From Lachnospiraceae bacterium (GTDB lineage Bacteria > Bacillota > Clostridia > Lachnospirales > Lachnospiraceae), in the NCBI GenBank assembly GCA_014804785.1, contig JAAUZD010000015.1, forward strand, positions 126,945-190,944: a stretch of DNA of 64,000 nt, in the 5' to 3' direction. The notes under the pieces were generated by a model. The model was not told the DNA's origin. It saw nothing but the letters and a program-made list of their open reading frames with translations, and did not search any database. Made by a program: the position numbers and the translations under genes. Numbering within the stretch: position 1 is the stretch's first letter; every line of letters starts with the position of its first letter. Below are positions 1 through 8,900 of this stretch, in pieces.

Positions 1-63
1 AATGCACCCAAACTTATGCCCGGATGCATTGCTTCTTTGGTACGCAAGACAGTTGTGAAAAAC

Positions 64-2043
64 CTACGAAACAGATATAGAAGCCGTTTTTACATAAGTT
101 AAAATCAAATCTGCCGTTGCTTCCACACCTATAGAACTGTCAACGCACAGTTCATAACCATGGGAATCACCCCATTTTTTATTGGTAATGCTCTTATAGT
201 ACGAACTCCGTGCCATATCGGAGCGCTCAATGCTCTTTTTAGCCTGCTCTTTGCTGTCCCCGTACATTTCCATTACTTTATTCATACGATATTCTTTTGG
301 AGCAGTGATGAAGACACGCACAATGTTCTTGTAATTTCTAAGGACATGATCCGCAGAACGTCCTACGATGACACAGGAACCGGCATCAGCAAGCTTACGG
401 ATTGCCCTGTCCTGAGCTGTAATAGCATCCTGCACCACATTTGTGCTCAAATACAATTCACGCATTACTGCATTTTCATCAGAATTCAGATTGGAAATAA
501 ATTCCTCCGTCAGTCCGCTTTCCTTTGCAGCAACTGCAATCATCTCTTTATAATAACAAGGAATACCAAGCTTTTTAGCAACTAACTGTCCGATGTACTT
601 TCCCGCCGAACCGTGCTCGCGGGATATTGTAACTACCACACCAGGTTTTGTCGGGTATTCCGGCAAATGACTTTCAGCAGTTTTGCTCTCATTTACCGCA
701 CCTAACTGCTTCCAAAGCCTTACCATCACAACTGAGGTAATTGCAATTGCAAGAATGTCAGCTATGGGTGCTGCCCAGAAAATACCGGTAACGCCAAGGA
801 ACACCGGCACAATCAATGAAAAGATGATCAAGAACACATCACGAAGCACAGAAAGCGGTGCTGCTGCCTTGGCATGACCAATCGACTGCAGGAAGATTGC
901 ACAAACCTTCTGTACACAGGTAAATATAATCAGTGAAAGATAAATCCGCAGACATGCAACTGCAAACTGTGTATATAGTTCTCCGTCTGCGCCAAACATA
1001 CGGATAAACACCTGCGGAATTGCCTCAAACAGTACTGTGCAGACCAGGCAGACGATAGCCGTCCACGTAATGATCAGTTTCAGCAGTTCCTTCACACGTT
1101 CATATTTTCCTGCCCCATAGTTGTAACCCACAATAGGCTGTGCACCGGCAGCAATACCAATCGCAATATTAAGTACGATTTGGAACAGCTTCATAATGAC
1201 CACAAAGGCTGCAAGCGGAATGTCTGCCCCATAGGCTGATACAGCTCCATAACGCACCAGAAGGACATTATTGATTACTGTAATGATTACAATGGATAAC
1301 TGCGTCAAAAGACTGGAGGTCCCTAACGCCATGATTCCTTTTAAAAGAGAAAAATCCAGATGAAAGCTTCCTGCGGAAATATGGAAAGTTTTGCTTTTAA
1401 GCAGATAAGCCGCACAAATCAGGAAACTTACGAACTGTCCCAGAATGGTTGCATATGCAGCGCCTTTGATTCCCATGTGCAGGACAAAAATAGCAACCGG
1501 ATCACCGATAATGTTGATCACCGCACCTACCAGCATTGCCCCCATTGCATAACGCGGACTTCCGTCTGCACGGATAATGGATGCCAGTGTATTCTGCACC
1601 ATTGCCAGAGGCATCATAGCATAAATAATGAATCCATAGTCATGAGCCATTGTAAGATTTGCATCCGTTGCGCCAATCAGCCGCAGTAAGCTGTCACCAA
1701 AAAGATAGCTGATTGCAATAATAACTATACCGGAAAGAAAAGAACACAAAGCAGCATTCCCCACTCCCCTGTGGATTGATTCCGTCTCATTACGTCCCAG
1801 AGATACGCTTAAATGTGCTGCTGCGCCGTCTCCAAAAAATAATGACATTCCCCATCCTACAACAGTAATGGGAAAAATAACACCTGTAGCTGCATTGCCA
1901 AGATAGCCAATACCATTGCCTACAAAAATCTGATCCACAATGTTATAAAGACATGAAATAATAAGTGAAAAGATACACGGGATTGCAAACTGACCAAGCA
2001 GTTTACCGACCTTTTCTGTACCAAGATAATGATTGTTTTCCAT
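64..2043 (-). CDS. MATE-family efflux transporter fused to a cytidylate-kinase-like domain
   Basis: 659 residues. Residues 1 to about 445 form a polytopic MATE (multidrug/Na+ antiporter) membrane domain with about twelve hydrophobic segments and a MATE-like N terminus (PCIFSLIISCLYNIVDQIFV). After a hydrophilic linker (about 446-466), residues 467-655 match the cytidylate-kinase-like family, with the P-loop-like stretch SREHGSAGKYIG at 474-485 and a later IVGRSAD motif. A MATE protein normally has about 450 residues, so the extra 200 residues are a real fusion in one open frame. The start is supported by GGAGGAGTT just upstream. Substrate unknown; the kinase-like part may sense or phosphorylate a nucleotide-like ligand (inference). 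The gene stands alone behind a hairpin/T-tract leader. Confidence 0.9.
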   Translation of the reverse strand: MENNHYLGTEKVGKLLGQFAIPCIFSLIISCLYNIVDQIFVGNGIGYLGNAATGVIFPITVVGWGMSLFFGDGAAAHLSVSLGRNETESIHRGVGNAALCSFLSGIVIIAISYLFGDSLLRLIGATDANLTMAHDYGFIIYAMMPLAMVQNTLASIIRADGSPRYAMGAMLVGAVINIIGDPVAIFVLHMGIKGAAYATILGQFVSFLICAAYLLKSKTFHISAGSFHLDFSLLKGIMALGTSSLLTQLSIVIITVINNVLLVRYGAVSAYGADIPLAAFVVIMKLFQIVLNIAIGIAAGAQPIVGYNYGAGKYERVKELLKLIITWTAIVCLVCTVLFEAIPQVFIRMFGADGELYTQFAVACLRIYLSLIIFTCVQKVCAIFLQSIGHAKAAAPLSVLRDVFLIIFSLIVPVFLGVTGIFWAAPIADILAIAITSVVMVRLWKQLGAVNESKTAESHLPEYPTKPGVVVTISREHGSAGKYIGQLVAKKLGIPCYYKEMIAVAAKESGLTEEFISNLNSDENAVMRELYLSTNVVQDAITAQDRAIRKLADAGSCVIVGRSADHVLRNYKNIVRVFITAPKEYRMNKVMEMYGDSKEQAKKSIERSDMARSSYYKSITNKKWGDSHGYELCVDSSIGVEATADLILTYVKTASISVS

Positions 2044-2064
2044 AACTCCTCCTTAATTTTGCGC

Positions 2065-2125
2065 AAAAAAAACACATGCAGCATCTGTACCGTAATCAGA
2101 TTTACGCGCGATGCGCCACATGTGT
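2065..2125 (-). promoter_or_regulatory. Leader hairpin with T-tract before the MATE gene (candidate attenuator or riboswitch expression platform)
   Basis: On the minus strand, ACACATG at the 5' arm pairs with CATGTGT at the 3' arm. The helix continues inward with GCATC/GATGC and a small inner GTAA/TTAC hairpin, and seven or eight T residues follow directly. The gene starts about 20 bases later. A terminator-shaped structure between promoter and start codon implies conditional read-through. I could not match it to a named riboswitch class. Confidence 0.5.
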
Positions 2126-2275
2126 CGTTAATTGCTCTTTATTCATTTTCGGATAATATTATATCTCCCCGCTTTTCATAATTCAAAGGACATTTTCAAC
2201 AATTTTTCCACGGACAGCTATTGTAAATATTGCCAACAAACGCTGCCCTGCTTCGCAAGTCAGCTTATTGTAACA

Positions 2276-2320
2276 AATGTAAGTGCAGCAGAATTTTTTC
2301 TTCCCTACTGCACTTACATT
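2276..2320 (-). terminator. Perfect 13-bp inverted repeat, likely terminator of the FliD-like gene
   Basis: AATGTAAGTGCAG (2276-2288) and CTGCACTTACATT (2308-2320) are exact inverse complements around a 19-base loop, about 50 bases past the stop of the FliD-like gene. The T-richness after the stem on the minus strand is modest, so termination is probable rather than certain. The rest of 2126-2367 holds no gene that I can support. Confidence 0.55.
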
Positions 2321-2367
2321 GTGCTTTACAATCTTTTTATGTCGGCTTCTGTCTTTCCTTAAACAAA

Positions 2368-3576
2368 TTACATGACATCAGTATATAGAGAACTTCCCTG
2401 TACATTATATGCTCCAGTAGATGTATAACCGTCGGCAGCACTCGCCTGCGTAGTCATATAATAATCTACAAGTGATGCGTTGGTGGCTATAGAAGAACCA
2501 TAGTCTTTGAAAAATGCCTGTACTTTGGACATATCCGATTTCTTAAATGTGTCCTCATCAATCTTCATTCTGCCTTTCTCATCCACACTGATTCCAAACT
2601 GTTTAAGTTCATCCACACTGTGTGCCGTTCTTTCCCTGATGTATGACAAATTTGCTAATACGCCGGAATTCGTACTGGATTCAGCGGCATTAAACATACT
2701 GTTGTAATTGCTTACAAAGCTCTTTGCCCTGGCAAATATTTTATCAACATCATATTGATTTGTCTCATTGCCATCCTTATCCTTCATCATTGCATATAAT
2801 TCATCCGACGCAAGCGCTTTGCCATCTGCCTTGAGGGATGCAGCGCTTGAAGCTGCCGTAGTGTTTGTCTCTGTGCTGGCAGCATCTGTACCGGACGCAG
2901 CACCTGCAAACTGGAGACGAGAGGCAACCGTAGAACCATAACTCATGATATTATCAGCTGAAAATAGTTCCTGCACTTTAGAGAGATCTGCTGCTTTCAG
3001 CTTACTTTCATTCAGCTCAATCGTCCCATCCGAATTGATTGATACACCAATTTCCGAAAGCTTATCAGCGTTTGCAGCCGTACTGCGCATCATATTTGCC
3101 ACATATGACGTTTTGCCCGTCAGCGTGGAACCTTTTGCCGCGCTCACAACACTATTGTAATCCTTCACATAAGCTTTCATCGCAGAAACTACTTTGTCTG
3201 CTGCACTCTGACCATCTGCCGTGTCCGTATACGTTTTGTCACTCTGCAATGCCGAAACAGAACCGCTTAGGCTTGCAAGTCCCGTTGACAATTTAGCATT
3301 TGACTCTTGCGTATCTTTGGAAACCTTCGGATTCTTTTTCTCTTCCAGAATTTTCTCGAGAACACTATTTGAACTATATTTCTGGCTGGTTGATGCCGTG
3401 CTTGAATTTTGCACTGTGCCGTAATAAGACTTCATAAGCTTGGCGTAACTGCCATTCTTAATGCTGGCATAATCTGAAAGGAAATTCAGATTTCCCATTC
3501 CGCCGCCGCTGGATGAAAGACTCTGGAACAAATAAGAAGAATCCTGATTCGTACCTACGTTAATACCGATACCCAT
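2368..3576 (-). CDS. FliD-like / flagellar filament-cap-like protein
   Basis: 402 residues from the ATG that gives MGIGINVG; this start has AAAGGAG eight bases upstream, better than the GTG and ATG codons a few codons earlier. Ser, Thr, Ala, Asn and Lys dominate and Cys is absent, as in flagellin-type filament proteins. Two similar blocks of the form '[AV]K.[FY]V..YNS[MV].[ASN]A ... LS.IG[IV]S[IV]' recur (around 135-190 and 285-345), which resembles the repeated C-terminal segments of FliD (flagellar hook-associated protein 2). There is no signal peptide. It is shorter than classical FliD and lacks a recognisable FliD N terminus, so a related secreted coiled protein is possible. It stands alone between a terminator and its own promoter. 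Confidence 0.6.
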   Translation of the reverse strand: MGIGINVGTNQDSSYLFQSLSSSGGGMGNLNFLSDYASIKNGSYAKLMKSYYGTVQNSSTASTSQKYSSNSVLEKILEEKKNPKVSKDTQESNAKLSTGLASLSGSVSALQSDKTYTDTADGQSAADKVVSAMKAYVKDYNSVVSAAKGSTLTGKTSYVANMMRSTAANADKLSEIGVSINSDGTIELNESKLKAADLSKVQELFSADNIMSYGSTVASRLQFAGAASGTDAASTETNTTAASSAASLKADGKALASDELYAMMKDKDGNETNQYDVDKIFARAKSFVSNYNSMFNAAESSTNSGVLANLSYIRERTAHSVDELKQFGISVDEKGRMKIDEDTFKKSDMSKVQAFFKDYGSSIATNASLVDYYMTTQASAADGYTSTGAYNVQGSSLYTDVM

Positions 3577-3668
3577 TGTCATCACTCCTTTGAATAAAAA
3601 TTTGGACTTCCATGTCCTTACATCTGCATATACAATATATTATTGCAGAATTCCTTATAGTTACTATT

Positions 3669-3697
3669 AGTTTAACACTCATATTTCAAGATTGCAA
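3669..3697 (-). promoter_or_regulatory. Sigma-A-type promoter of the FliD-like gene
   Basis: On the minus strand: -35 TTGCAA, 17-base spacer, -10 TAAACT, followed by roughly 90 bases of AT-rich leader before the start codon. I saw no convincing sigma-28 promoter there, which is odd for a true filament gene. Confidence 0.45.
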
Positions 3698-3764
3698 GAT
3701 ACCTTGACGAAAAAATCAAAGGCTTTGTAATCAAATGTGGCGTCTTTGTAATAAGACATTTCCT

Positions 3765-5078
3765 TCACTCTGATCCTTCGAGCCAGATCTCAACGATAAA
3801 GGTATGGTCTTCCTCCTTAAATTCAACATTTCCCGCATATTTCTCCGCAACCTTTCGTATGGACATGACACCAAACCCGTGAGCCGACTTATCCTCTTTG
3901 TCCGTCTCAAGATTTGGGTTCTTTGCCAGAACGGATTCTTTGATACTATTCTTGACAATGATGTAAGTAAAAGCCTTTCTTGTACCGATAATCAACTCGA
4001 TCTTCGGTTTCTCTGCCCCCGCACATCCGCATATGGCATTGTCCAACACGTTAGAAAGCAGTACACTCATATCTATGCCATTAACACCTTTCGGACGTGA
4101 ATCGATCATACATTTTATCTCAATATGATTTTTCAGGCAGATCGCAATCCTGCTGTTGATCACGGCATCTATCACCACATCTCCCGTATCTATTGCGAAA
4201 GTCGTCTGGTCTACTTTATCATCAATGATCTTCTCAATATATTCTTTGGCTTCCTCCGTTCTATCAGCGCCGATTAATTCCGCTGCCGCCATAAGATAAT
4301 GCCGCATATCGTGGCGCAGAGTCTTCATCTCGGTGTACTGTTTTCTGGCTTCATCGACCAGCCTTTCCTGTGCAGCAAGACTTATCTTCGAAATCCTGTA
4401 CTCCTCTTTGATCATACTGTCATGCTTCATTCTGTCCAATAAAACATACAGCAGAATATTCAGGACCATAATCAGTATACTCGCCGGAAGGAACACCGGA
4501 ATATTGTCATTATTCATTGAAATAATAAACAACATATAAGCAATAAGAAATGTGATTAAAAAACAGGATAGCTGAATGCTCCACTGAAAGATACTGAGTG
4601 AATACCGGCTGTGTCTTCTCATATGTATGATAAACTCGCAAACCAAAAAGAAAGCAAGCTTACTGAAGATCAGCGCCAAAATACGTGCTTTTCCGCCGGG
4701 TTCAATGATATCCACGGCAAATCCCCCGGACAATGTGCGTATCACATTGAAAACAAACAGATTGATCGGCAGGATCACAATGGCTGGCATAATTGAGACC
4801 AGTATTTTATCAAAAAGCTTTCCATCCAGAAAGAGAAATACATATGCGCCGATCAACAGCATGGAATTAAAACAGGACAGGCTCTCCAATAGAATGGTTA
4901 TGTCGCCATTCCATTCTTTCTGCGTGGAGAGTATGTTCTCTAATACAAGAATAAGAAAAAAAAACACAGATTTAAGCATAGTCCTGTTCTGATTCTTAAA
5001 ACCGAGGAATCTATTACACACTCTCACCTCAATATAAGACTCCACAATGGAAGCAGTGATTTCAACAATATCGATCAT
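3765..5078 (-). CDS. GHKL-type sensor histidine kinase (AgrC-like)
   Basis: 437 residues. About six hydrophobic segments fill residues 30-215. A dimerisation region follows, with the phospho-accepting His in RHDMRH (His256), then an ATP-binding GHKL domain with the N box LLSNVLDNAI (Asn343/Asn347) and a G box HGFGVMSI around 400-407. This is the AgrC/ComD layout of peptide-sensing kinases. The start overlaps the regulator stop by four bases (ATGA), so the two are translationally coupled. No agrB- or agrD-like gene adjoins the pair, so the ligand is unknown. Confidence 0.88.
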   Translation of the reverse strand: MIDIVEITASIVESYIEVRVCNRFLGFKNQNRTMLKSVFFFLILVLENILSTQKEWNGDITILLESLSCFNSMLLIGAYVFLFLDGKLFDKILVSIMPAIVILPINLFVFNVIRTLSGGFAVDIIEPGGKARILALIFSKLAFFLVCEFIIHMRRHSRYSLSIFQWSIQLSCFLITFLIAYMLFIISMNNDNIPVFLPASILIMVLNILLYVLLDRMKHDSMIKEEYRISKISLAAQERLVDEARKQYTEMKTLRHDMRHYLMAAAELIGADRTEEAKEYIEKIIDDKVDQTTFAIDTGDVVIDAVINSRIAICLKNHIEIKCMIDSRPKGVNGIDMSVLLSNVLDNAICGCAGAEKPKIELIIGTRKAFTYIIVKNSIKESVLAKNPNLETDKEDKSAHGFGVMSIRKVAEKYAGNVEFKEEDHTFIVEIWLEGSE

Positions 5079-5782
5079 ATCTCACTCCGTATATAACTTC
5101 TGAATTTATCCCTGACTTCTCCAGCCCTATAGCGGCTGAGCAGAATTTCAGTCTTGTCGTCAAGAATGACCCGCCTGTTTTCTATGGCATAGATATACTT
5201 GCAGTTCACAAGATAACTCTTGTGAGTCCGTATGAAATCAAAAGGAGCAAGCTGCTTCTCTAACTCCGAAAGACTTCCATAGCACTCCAAATCTTCTCCG
5301 CCTTCTACACAGACATGAAGCCAGTGTCCATATATTTCGATATATTCAATCCTGCCCACATCGAGGAAAACGGATCCTGTTTTTGTCTGAAACTCAAATT
5401 TCTGCCCCGCGCTGCGTTTACATATCGCCCTGTTCAAAGCATCCAACACTTCGGAAAGTTCATCCTCAAGGTGAGATTTCCTGATGAACCGGAAAGGCTG
5501 GAATTTAATGGATGAATACACAAGTTCATCATGCATTGTCACAAAAACTATAAGCGCTTCTCCCATACGATTGATCTGCTCGGCGATGTCAAAGCCGTTT
5601 ACGGCAGGCATGTCAATATCCAAAAAAACAACGTCACATTCAGATCTGTCCGCAAGAAAAACCGCACCGTCATTGTAAACCGAAATAACCGGTCTGACAT
5701 GCAGCGCGGTAAGCCCTTTTTCCACCAAAAATCTTAAATTGTCCGCAAAATCTGCATCATCGTCACAAATAGCTATGCGCAT
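5075..5782 (-). CDS. LytTR-family response regulator (AgrA/VirR-like)
   Basis: 235 residues. The receiver domain (1-120) carries the acidic cluster DDD at 7-9, the phospho-acceptor Asp55 in VVFLDIDMP and Lys105 near the end of the fold. The C-terminal LytTR DNA-binding domain (about 130-235) has the typical FEFQTKTG..FLDVGRIEYIE start and FIRTHKSYLVN motif. It is first in a two-gene operon with the kinase. Its first 45 coding bases and its ribosome-binding region are duplicated in the scar at 17516-17574. Targets are unknown; I saw no clear LytTR direct repeats upstream of it. Confidence 0.9.
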   Translation of the reverse strand: MRIAICDDDADFADNLRFLVEKGLTALHVRPVISVYNDGAVFLADRSECDVVFLDIDMPAVNGFDIAEQINRMGEALIVFVTMHDELVYSSIKFQPFRFIRKSHLEDELSEVLDALNRAICKRSAGQKFEFQTKTGSVFLDVGRIEYIEIYGHWLHVCVEGGEDLECYGSLSELEKQLAPFDFIRTHKSYLVNCKYIYAIENRRVILDDKTEILLSRYRAGEVRDKFRSYIRSEI

Positions 5783-5820
5783 GGTATCATCCTCTTATCA
5801 CTCATTATGAAATAAGATTT

Positions 5821-5849
5821 ATTTTACCAAGAAAGCGCAGTTTTATCAA
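5821..5849 (-). promoter_or_regulatory. Sigma-A promoter of the first LytTR/GHKL operon
   Basis: On the minus strand: -35 TTGATA (5844-5849), 17-base spacer, -10 TAAAAT (5821-5826), about 40 bases before the start codon. Close to consensus. Confidence 0.65.
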
Positions 5850-5949
5850 TTAAAAATATTGAGGAACTTATCTTATTATTTCCAACTAAACTCCATAATT
5901 ACTTCATTCTTTCTAATAAAAAACGACCATAAGTCCCCTGAAATAGAAC

Positions 5950-5975
5950 GACCGGAAGAGTTAAATTTTCCGGTC
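5950..5975 (-). terminator. Inverted repeat at the end of the VWA operon
   Basis: GACCGGAA and TTCCGGTC are exact inverse complements flanking the stop codon of the VWA gene, and a moderately T-rich stretch (TTCTATTTC) follows on the minus strand. The position at the end of a seven-gene operon supports a terminator, but the T-tract is weak. Confidence 0.5.
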
Positions 5976-8900
5976 ATCCTTTTTCTTTAACAGTTGGGAA
6001 GTATCCAATGTCTGTTCCAATCTCTCTGCTTTTTTTGATTTCCCCGTTTCTCTTTTCTTTTTCTCCAAATTCTTGGAAGAAGCTTTTTCTGACATACCTT
6101 CATTTGACGTATCCTGAAGCGCATTTTCTACCGTCTTTTCCCGCTTTTTGCTCCTTCCGCGGAATCTTTTTGGTGCAAGCTGGAACCGCCGCATTGCCAC
6201 ATCCGCTACAAACAGGCAGATGGCAAGGAAAAGCAGCCAATTTGTCAGAGAATAGCTTTCTCTTGCCCCTGTAGAGAGCTGGATAAAAACAGGTTCCTGC
6301 TCTGTGATTATCTTGCCATATTGTTCCACGAACTTCAAATAAGAATCCGTACTTGCATCAAATTTATACTCGTCCGAAAACTGCACTGCAGCTGCCGTTG
6401 TCAGATAGCTTTGAATCTCCCCATCCTCACTGCGGCGTATATTGAAATAATATAATCCTGTCTGGGGCGTGGAGAGCTCCGCTGTATATTTCCCCGGCGC
6501 TACGGCATGAAGCTTCTCTTCCGTGTGTTCTCCCTTCGGATCAACAATGGTCACCAGAATCTCTGTACTGCCTTCATAGTCATCCGTCTGATAAGTGATT
6601 TCCGTCTGCTCTCCCACCGTCATCACATCCACTCTGTCCTCACCCATGTCAGCATTTCCAGTGGTATAATCCACAATCCGCTTCCACATCTGAACATAGT
6701 CATCTTCTCCTGCAAAGGCACCGCTCCACTCCCCGGTAACATCGCTGTTCCAGGCTGCTGTCCTGCCCAGCCCGTACTGCCATACCGTAAGGATTGGATT
6801 TTCTTTTCCCTCCGATACAATAACAGGGATGGAGGCTGTCTTGGGGGTTGCAGCAATATACCCATAGAGCACAGGCCAGCCGCTGGCAAAAAGATGGTTT
6901 GTCAATTCATGGCTCTTCTGCACTTTCAATGAAAATACACCGTTTTGAATGTAACTGTCACTTCCCAGAAAGACCTCTCTGGCAAAGATTCTGGGTATGT
7001 CGCTGGATAGATCCGAATAATAATATCTGCCTCCGCATCTATCGGCTAATTTCTCAAGGAGGTGCATATCTGAATCACTTCCCACTGCTACAGTAGAGAG
7101 TGTGATTCCCTCTGCTGTGTAGGCGTTTATCACATCTTGAAAATTGTCTGTTTCTCCCATACCATCTGTTAGAAGTACCACATGCTTAATAGATGCATCA
7201 CTTTCCGAAATCACCTCACATGCCTCCAAAAGGGCAGGCTTAATGGTAGTCCCACCGCCTTCGCTGATCTGTTTGATTTCATCCTTGATGGCAGTTTTGT
7301 CATCTGCCGCTCTAAGCTCCACCTGCCAGTCATACTGATCGTCAAATGTCAGAACGCCCACATAATCTGAATCTCTCAGGTTATCCACTGCCACTGTAGC
7401 AGCCTTGATGGCAATATCCAGTTCGCTGATACCGGAATCCGTAGATATATCAATCATACTGCCTGAATGATCAATGACCATAACCATAGCCATGGAAGGA
7501 ATCTCATTCATATTCCTTGGCTGCATATCTACCGGAAGCACCCGCTCAAGCACTGTATCCTTATATCCTCCCAGTGCAAAGCTGTCCTCGCCGCCGCAGC
7601 AGATAAAGCCGCATCCATAATCCTTCACATAAGTATCCAGATTCTCCAGAAAACCGTCAGCCAGATCATCTATATAAACATCTGCCAAAATGATGGACTT
7701 ATAAGCCAACATGTCATTGAGATCGTCCGGTGCATTCAGGGCAGAGACCACATGATAGTCACAGCCTGTCGCCTGCAGCACAGAATCAAATTCCGAAACA
7801 TCAGCGCCCCGCCCGGAAATCAGCAGAACCTTAGGCGAAGCCTCCACCACAGAATAGGCGCTGAATGAATCATTTTCCGGACAGGTATCCCCGGTTGCCT
7901 GTACCTGTACCATGAGATTCTCCATAGCGCCGCTGTCTGCATCAGCATCAACCTGTGCGCTGAACACATAACGATTGCTCCCCCTGTTTAAATGGACACT
8001 GTTTGATGCTGTCATAGCGCTTCCATTGTAAAGGGTTATGACTGCATCCGTATCATAATTGCTTTCCACCTGCACAGTGATGGTATACTTATCTCCAGGA
8101 TGCAGATAAGAGGGAAGGCTCACATTTTCAATGTAGGCATCAGGTGTCTCCTCATCCTCATATAGCAAGGTCAGGAACTCTACTCTGCTTGCCAAAAGTG
8201 CCTGTCCCATGTGAGCAATGTCTCCTCTGGTCTCCTTCCCATCTGTGAGCACCACCAGCCTTCCGCTGTAATCCCCCGGAATCAATGTAAGCGCCTTGGA
8301 GATAGCCTCCTCAAAATTTGTTGCCGTCTTCTCCGGAAGCGTCATTAGTCCTCCATAATAGCTTTCCTCTGTCAAAAATTGCTCCACCAGTGCATTCTTT
8401 CCAAAGGTTACAATGCCATAGACATTGCCCGCAGGCATTTTCGTAATAACAGACTGCAGGTACTTTTCGCACTCCTCAAGATGCTCCTCATTACTGTCAG
8501 AGAGATCCACTACAAAAACTGTGGCAATCCGGCTGCTGCCCAGATGTACCTGTATCCCCAAAAGCGCCAAAGCCACGCACAATGCCACTGCCCCTCTCAC
8601 GAACAGATAAAACTTTCCCCTGTAACGCATCTGACGCACATAAACAATCCATTCTACAATCAAAAACATCAGTGCAAGAAGCAAAAAAAGATTTCTTACT
8701 GTCTGCTTCACTTTTTGCAGCTTTATATTTTCCGTATTGCCAACAGAGTCAGCGATTGCTCTTCCATCCGACTCCGTAGCAGTCTGAAAACGCACCACAT
8801 AAGTTTCCTGATGCTCTCCGTTTCCCACCTGATACAGACCAGCCTTTCCCGGACGACTGTCAAACAGAAGTTCATCCGGCTCCGCCCATGGCTGCAGGGT

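Noticed and set aside
1..63. Terminator of the MATE gene at the left edge
   Set aside because: AATGCA/TGCATT can pair across 1-30, but the stem is weak and lacks a T-run.
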